From Pseudomonadota bacterium (GTDB lineage Bacteria; Pseudomonadota; Gammaproteobacteria; Burkholderiales; SHXO01), in assembly GCA_023430065.1 (NCBI GenBank), contig JAEZCG010000180.1:1-18707 (forward strand): a DNA stretch of 18,707 nucleotides. Reading direction: 5' to 3'. The translations under genes and the position numbers were made by a program. The notes below the pieces were generated by a model that did no database searches, was not told the DNA's origin, and was given only the letters and a program-made list of their open reading frames with translations. Shown in pieces: positions 13,991-18,707 of the stretch. How positions within the stretch are numbered: position 1 is the stretch's first letter; each line of letters begins with the position of its first letter.

Positions 13991-14782
13991 ATGAATCAGA
14001 ACGACCTGGCTGCCGCCGCGCAGACCATCCGCGACCATCGACTCGCCCGCCGGCCGCTGCCGCCGCTGCCTCCGGCGGTGCGCCCCGAGGACGAGACACA
14101 GGCCTATGCGGTGCAGGACGCGCTGCATGCGCTGCTGGTGCCTGAACTGGGCGCGGTGTGCGGCCACAAGATCGGCTGCACCACCGCGGTGATGCAAGCG
14201 TTCCTGCGCATCCCCAATCCCTGCGCCGGGGGTGTGTTCGCCGCCACCGTGCACCGTTCTCCCGCGCGCATCGCGCACGCGCAGTACCTGCACGTCGGCG
14301 TCGAGTGCGAGATGGTGGTTCGCCTGGGGCGTGATCTGCCCGCCTCGGACTCGCCCTACACCCGCACCTCGGTGGCGGATGCCGTCGTCGAGTGCATGGC
14401 CGGCATGGAGATCGTCGACGACCGTTACGTCGACTACAAAGCGCTGGACACGCCCACACTCATTGCCGACGATTTCTTCGATGCCGGCTGCGTGCTGGGC
14501 GAACCGGTCCGCGACTGGCGCGCTCTCGATCTCACCGCGCTGACCGGCGTCACCTGGATCAACGGCAAGGAAGTCGGCCGGGGGCGCGGCGCGGACGTCA
14601 TGGGTCACCCATTCGAGGCGCTGGCGTGGCTGGCCAACAACTTTTCCCGCCGCGGCCGAGGCCTTGAAGCGGGACAGTTCGTCTTCACCGGCAGCGTGGT
14701 GGAGACCAAGTGGGTGAATCGCGGCGACCGTGTGGAGATGGAAATCGAAGGAATGGGCAGAGTGGAGGCGGTCTTCGAGTAA
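13991..14782 (+). CDS. 2-keto-4-pentenoate hydratase-like protein (fumarylacetoacetate hydrolase superfamily)
   Basis: 263-residue enzyme resembling MhpD/DmpE-type 2-oxopent-4-enoate hydratases, which add water to a 2-oxo-4-enoate late in aromatic meta-cleavage to give 4-hydroxy-2-oxo acids. Visible: GHKIGCTT (58-65, with K60), the metal ligands E105 and E107 in VGVECEM and E140 in GMEIVDDR, the WINGKEVGRGRGADVMGHPFEALAWLANN block (189-217; key residues NG, GRG, GHP), and a C-terminal FTGSVVETKWVNRGD turn. The related 4-oxalocrotonate decarboxylase has the same fold, so decarboxylase activity cannot be excluded. The ATG at 13991 follows a weak GGGA site. Its likely product, a 4-hydroxy-2-oxo acid, is exactly what HpcH/HpaI aldolases cleave, but the two loci are 5 kb apart and on separate transcripts. 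No ring-cleavage gene for a meta pathway is in the window. Confidence 0.88.
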   Translation: MNQNDLAAAAQTIRDHRLARRPLPPLPPAVRPEDETQAYAVQDALHALLVPELGAVCGHKIGCTTAVMQAFLRIPNPCAGGVFAATVHRSPARIAHAQYLHVGVECEMVVRLGRDLPASDSPYTRTSVADAVVECMAGMEIVDDRYVDYKALDTPTLIADDFFDAGCVLGEPVRDWRALDLTALTGVTWINGKEVGRGRGADVMGHPFEALAWLANNFSRRGRGLEAGQFVFTGSVVETKWVNRGDRVEMEIEGMGRVEAVFE

Positions 14783-14920
14783 CGCAGCCGCAAGGCATGC
14801 GACGCAGAGAACGCCGAGGTGGCAAAGGGCTGCCGAACCCGGCGGTGACGTGCGCGCTGGCGAGGGTCTAGGAGGCCCGGTTCGCAAACCTCCCTTGCGC
14901 CAACGGCGGTTCGCGATGGT
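14781..14920. repeat. Possible degenerate copy of the 5979-6153 type repeat
   Basis: After the hydratase stop, GACGCAGAGAACGCCGAGGT (14801-14820) followed by GGCAAAGGG resembles the iterated GACGCAGAGG / ACAGAGG arm of the element at 5979-6153. A loosely complementary CCTTGCGCCAACGGCGG lies near 14894-14910. The match is short and the arms pair poorly, so this may be a decayed copy or coincidence. Nothing else is seen in 14783-14937. Confidence 0.25.
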
Positions 14921-14937
14921 GCTGACGGTCTGGAGAT

Positions 14938-14967
14938 ACAAAAACGGCAGCCCCGCAGGGCTGCCGT
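14938..14967 (-). terminator. Rho-independent terminator of the cyclase-family gene
   Basis: A perfect 10-bp stem, ACGGCAGCCC (14944-14953) and GGGCTGCCGT (14958-14967), with a 4-base loop. Read on the minus strand it is followed directly by TTTTTGT (14944-14938), so it suits the gene ending at 14987, about 20 bases upstream. On the plus strand only TTGT follows, so it is a weaker terminator for the hydratase gene. Confidence 0.9.
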
Positions 14968-14986
14968 TGTCGTCGAGGCTGGGGTC

Positions 14987-16078
14987 TCAGTACAGCACGA
15001 CCGGGTTGCCGGGCGAACCGGTGGCACCGATGATACGCAGGGGCGCCCAGATGAACGCGCCTTCGTAGATCTTGTTGTCCACGAGGGACTTGGTGTCCAC
15101 GTTCTCCAGGTTCCAGATACCATGCTTGGGCTGCATCTCGGTGTGGCAGGGCACGGCAAAGCCCATTTCCTCGCCGCCGGGCTGCGCGTCGTTCGCCGAG
15201 GTGTCACCCAACGTCAGGGCGATGTTGCGTTCGGCCAAGTACTTGCACGCGCTGATGCCGAATCCCGGCTCGCCCTGCGCGAACAGGGCGCGCGCGGCAG
15301 CCCGCTGCTCGCTCGTCATCGTCTTGTAGCGGTCGTTGCTCCAGGAATTGCCCTGGCCGGTATGGATCGCCACGCAGTCGCCCGCGCCGATCTCGGACAA
15401 GCCCTGAGCCTTCACGGCTGCCTTGACGTCATCGGCGGTGACGATGCCGATGTCGCCCGGCTTGGTCGGGATGGGCAGCATCTCGGCGCTGGCCGACAGC
15501 TTGCCCTGCGACTTGCGAAGGGCCACGGCATCGATTACCACCAGGCGGCAGACGAAGCCGAGTTCGCCGACGTGCTCGACGCCCAGCCGACCCATGCCGA
15601 CGGCCTGGCCGCCGGCGCCGCGCTCATAGGCGTCATGCGCGAACGCGTTGTACATGCGCATGCCCTTGGAGGTGTTCACGCCGATGTGGCCGGGACCGTC
15701 GAACTGGGTCTGGATCTGGCCGATCTGCGTGGTCACCAGTTCGTCGTGATAGATCAGCGCATTCTTGGCGAACGGGCCGCCGGTGGGCGTGCCGGGGATC
15801 CACATGTGCCAGCCGCGCGGACCGAAGGCCGGCGCTTCGCGGTGGTAGTACTTGCCGATCGTGATCGCCTTGTTCTGCTTGATCGTGGCCAGCGCACGCT
15901 TGATCTGTGCGGGGTTCTTGGTGTGGTTGGCGCTGCCGGCGCGGTCGTCCGGGCCCCACTGCGACTTGAAGTTCAGGGCACTGTCATCGGTCGGTCCGCC
16001 CATGATCTGGGGCTCGGCAGCGATGGCCGTGCCGGCGAACGCGGCCAGTACCGCCCCTGCAACGATGGTAAGTCTCAT
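14987..16078 (-). CDS. Exported cyclase-family (kynurenine formamidase-like) metal hydrolase
   Basis: 363-residue protein of the PF04199 cyclase family, which includes kynurenine formamidase and isatin hydrolase; members usually hydrolyse amides or lactams. A Sec signal peptide is clear: MRLTIVAGAVLAAFAGTAIA then AEP, with cleavage after AIA or AIAA, so it acts in the periplasm. The metal-binding region, normally HxGTHxDxPxH, here reads Q121-I-Q-T-Q125-F-D127-G-P-G-H131: the first histidines are Gln while Asp127 and His131 remain. GDCVAIHTGQGN (233-244) and the C-terminal VPCHTEMQPKHGIWNLENVD (309-328; His312, His319, Glu325) match the rest of the family core. AAGGAGA (16086-16092) lies 7 bases before the ATG at 16078. 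A good terminator follows, so the gene is monocistronic. The product is longer than typical cytosolic members (about 210-260 residues). Substrate unknown. Confidence 0.9.
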   Translation of the reverse strand: MRLTIVAGAVLAAFAGTAIAAEPQIMGGPTDDSALNFKSQWGPDDRAGSANHTKNPAQIKRALATIKQNKAITIGKYYHREAPAFGPRGWHMWIPGTPTGGPFAKNALIYHDELVTTQIGQIQTQFDGPGHIGVNTSKGMRMYNAFAHDAYERGAGGQAVGMGRLGVEHVGELGFVCRLVVIDAVALRKSQGKLSASAEMLPIPTKPGDIGIVTADDVKAAVKAQGLSEIGAGDCVAIHTGQGNSWSNDRYKTMTSEQRAAARALFAQGEPGFGISACKYLAERNIALTLGDTSANDAQPGGEEMGFAVPCHTEMQPKHGIWNLENVDTKSLVDNKIYEGAFIWAPLRIIGATGSPGNPVVLY

Positions 16079-16377
16079 TGAGTCGTCTCCTTCCCTACTT
16101 ATGTGTTGAAGGTCTCTTGTTGTTCGTCACTCCGGGGCTGTGCGCTGCGACCTCGAGCCCTCCCCCCGGTAGACGAGGCGTAAGATGGCATAAGCGTGCA
16201 GCCCACGCAAGCGAGAAGTACGCGGGTGCATGACGGCTCCATGCGATAAGCTGGCGGTGCGTCCTGCAGCCCGGTGGCGGGGCGGCGGCTCGCCGACGCG
16301 CCGGTGCGGAAGGGCGCGCCGACACAAGGTAGGCTATTTGCGCGGCTGCCGGAACGGTCGGGTTTCCACGGGAGAGA
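16079..16377. other. Divergent intergenic region
   Basis: 299 bases between the divergent cyclase-family and PhyH genes. It holds the AAGGAGA ribosome site of the cyclase gene (16086-16092) and, next to the PhyH start, GGAGAG (16371-16376). A GC-rich stretch lies at 16255-16325. Short open frames on the minus strand here lack a ribosome site and homology. I see no tRNA, terminator or convincing operator; both promoters must lie here but I cannot place them. Confidence 0.5.
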
Positions 16378-17265
16378 ATGGTGATCAGCAGCAAGCAAGT
16401 CGATTTCTACAAGGAGCACGGCTATATCGTCGTCGAGGACGTGGTCGATGCCGCCACGCGCGATGCGATGAAGGCCGTCGTTGCGGACCTGATCGGCAGG
16501 GCGCGCGGTCTCACGACGCATACGGACGTGTACGACCTGGAGCCCAGCCACACGCCCGAGAATCCTCGTGTGCGGCGCATCAAAAAGCCCACCCAGGTGC
16601 ATCCGATCTTCGATCAGGTGGTGAAGAGCCCGGCGATGGTCCAGGTCCTGACCGCCTTGCTCGGGCCCCACGTGCGCCTGCACGGGTCCAAGCTGAACAT
16701 GAAGGATCCGGAATACGGTTCACCGGTGGAATGGCACCAGGACTGGGCGTTCTACCCGCACACCAACGACGACATCCTCGCCATCGGCGTCATGCTCGAT
16801 GACATCGACGAGGAGAACGGCGCGCTGCTCGTGCTGCCCGGAACCCACCGCGGTCCGGTGTACGACCATCACGTCGACGGGCGTTTTTGCGGTGCAATGG
16901 ACCCGGTCGCCTGCGGCCTCGACTTTTCCAAGGCGGTGTCCTGCCCGGGCAAGGCCGGGTCGTGCTCGTTCCACCACGTTCGCCTGGTGCACGGATCCGC
17001 GGAGAACCGCTCGCGCCGCCCGCGGCCGCTGATGCTGTACGAGTGCGCCGCAGCCGATGCCTGGCCGCTGGTGAACTGGACCAATCTGGACGAGTTCGAC
17101 AGCCGGATGATCTGCGGCAAGCCTACCCTGGAGCCGCGGCTGGAAAAGGTGCCCGTGCGCATGCCTTATCCGCCGGCGCTGAAACAGGGGTCGATCTACG
17201 AGAATCAGACCATCATCCGCAACCGCTACTTCGGGACGCCGGAGGGGTTGAAAGTCGCGAGCTGA
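16378..17265 (+). CDS. Phytanoyl-CoA dioxygenase (PhyH) family Fe(II)/2-oxoglutarate-dependent oxygenase
   Basis: 295-residue oxygenase of the PhyH family, coupling 2-oxoglutarate decarboxylation to substrate hydroxylation (or to demethylation when a methyl group is hydroxylated). The N-terminal DFYKEHGYIVVEDVVD is typical. The iron site is H120-Q-D122 in VEWHQDWAFYPHTNDD and H205 in VRLVHGSAENRS, with R213/R214 placed to bind 2-oxoglutarate. Between them ENGALLVLPGTHRGPV (146-161) is the conserved PhyH strand/turn. The ATG at 16378 lies very near its purine-rich site GGAGAG (16371-16376); a GTG at the next codon gives better spacing and could be the real start, changing one residue. It is followed 143 bases later by the formaldehyde-detoxifying dehydrogenase. 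The substrate is not predictable; family members act on fatty acyl-CoAs, ectoine, natural products and others. Confidence 0.92.
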   Translation: MVISSKQVDFYKEHGYIVVEDVVDAATRDAMKAVVADLIGRARGLTTHTDVYDLEPSHTPENPRVRRIKKPTQVHPIFDQVVKSPAMVQVLTALLGPHVRLHGSKLNMKDPEYGSPVEWHQDWAFYPHTNDDILAIGVMLDDIDEENGALLVLPGTHRGPVYDHHVDGRFCGAMDPVACGLDFSKAVSCPGKAGSCSFHHVRLVHGSAENRSRRPRPLMLYECAAADAWPLVNWTNLDEFDSRMICGKPTLEPRLEKVPVRMPYPPALKQGSIYENQTIIRNRYFGTPEGLKVAS

Positions 17266-17408
17266 GGAAAGGCGGGGACCGGGAAGCGCCGGGTGACCGG
17301 CTGGATCGGGCCGTCGGAACCAGGCGCTGCCAAGCGCGCGACGCCGTCCAGTTGCTCGGTCGTCAGTCCTTGACACGCATTGCGCACAGTCTTCAATACG
17401 GAGAACCC

Positions 17409-18518
<1,110 letters not shown>

Positions 18519-18523
18519 GCGAG

Positions 18524-18707
18524 ATGTCCGCTTCGCAACGCCCCAAGCTATCGCTTCCGAAGAACAAACCGGCCTCCGGACCGTCGGCCTCCGGAGCCAC
18601 GTCGCGCGTGCGGCGGGCGCAGGCGGGATTGCGCCAGAAGCCGCCTGCGCGCGCACCCGGGCCACGTCCCGCGCCGTCGTCGAGGCAGGCGGCCGACAAG
18701 CCTGCGG
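18524..18707 (+). CDS. Unidentified basic, Ala/Pro/Arg-rich protein, 3' end outside window
   Basis: An open frame begins with ATG at 18524, 5 bases after the frmA stop, and stays open to the window end (61 codons). It starts MSASQRPKLSLPKNKP and is rich in Ala, Pro, Arg, Lys and Ser with no hydrophobic segment, suggesting a disordered, nucleic-acid-binding-like N-terminal extension. Such extensions precede, for example, some pseudouridine synthases and RNA helicases in proteobacteria, but nothing visible here identifies the protein. The weak GAGCGAG before the ATG leaves the start open. Confidence 0.5.
   Translation, partial: MSASQRPKLSLPKNKPASGPSASGATSRVRRAQAGLRQKPPARAPGPRPAPSSRQAADKPA

Noticed and set aside
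13946..14941. A 331-codon minus-strand frame opposite the hydratase gene
   Set aside because: Antisense to a gene with an intact metal site and family motifs; no domain or ribosome site is seen for the minus frame.
17370..17398. TTGACA with TCAATA at 17-base spacing just before frmA, as a sigma-70 promoter
   Set aside because: The start site would fall at about 17405, within four bases of the ATG and after the GGAG ribosome site, which is incompatible with the evident leader.

Overview
The window is GC-rich, dense coding DNA with 17 well-supported protein genes, two of them cut by the window ends. Gene content fits a metabolically versatile, probably betaproteobacterial (Burkholderiales-like) soil or water bacterium: a TAXI-type TRAP transporter, a dihydroxyacetophenone-dioxygenase-like cupin, tandem HpcH/HpaI aldolases, an MHS-family symporter and a glutathione-dependent formaldehyde dehydrogenase. 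This placement is inferred from gene families and base composition, not from a marker gene. I see no rRNA, tRNA, CRISPR array, insertion sequence or phage gene.

Layout. 1-2083 (minus): a TRAP transporter pair, a lipoprotein TAXI-type binding protein followed by a fused permease that runs off the left end; the two overlap by one base. 2188-2381 (plus): the wreck of a short-chain dehydrogenase (SDR), first strand plus last few codons with the middle missing. 2396-8843 (plus): a long co-directional run of cupin dioxygenase, QorA-type quinone oxidoreductase, Tat-signal threonine-aldolase-like PLP enzyme, SDR, D-2-hydroxyacid dehydrogenase and two paralogous HpcH/HpaI aldolases. A nested inverted-repeat element (5979-6153) splits this run into two likely transcription units. 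8840-9740 (minus): two small exported paralogous proteins of unknown function. 9895-11161 (plus): a small membrane protein and a SAM methyltransferase. 11185-13685 (minus): an FMN-dependent L-2-hydroxyacid dehydrogenase followed by an MHS symporter, a likely operon. 13991-14782 (plus): a 2-keto-4-pentenoate-hydratase-like enzyme. 14987-16078 (minus): an exported cyclase-family hydrolase with a clear terminator. 16378-18518 (plus): a PhyH-family dioxygenase and FrmA, then the first 61 codons of an unidentified basic protein.

How the genes may work together. Most enzymes handle small organic acids or ring-derived intermediates: oxidative C-C cleavage (cupin), 2-oxo/2-hydroxy acid redox (D-2-hydroxyacid and L-2-hydroxyacid dehydrogenases, SDRs), hydration and aldol cleavage of 2-oxo acids (hydratase, HpcH/HpaI), plus uptake (TRAP, MHS) and C1 disposal (FrmA). 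A peripheral catabolic island for an aromatic or ketone-type substrate with pyruvate-forming steps is a reasonable hypothesis. The substrate cannot be read from the sequence, and the strand switches mean at least five separate units. No clearly new defence or mobile system is visible. The most unusual items are the deleted SDR, the repeat element, the Tat-signal PLP enzyme, the paired small exported proteins with a possible bridging ORF, and the cyclase with a histidine-poor metal motif.
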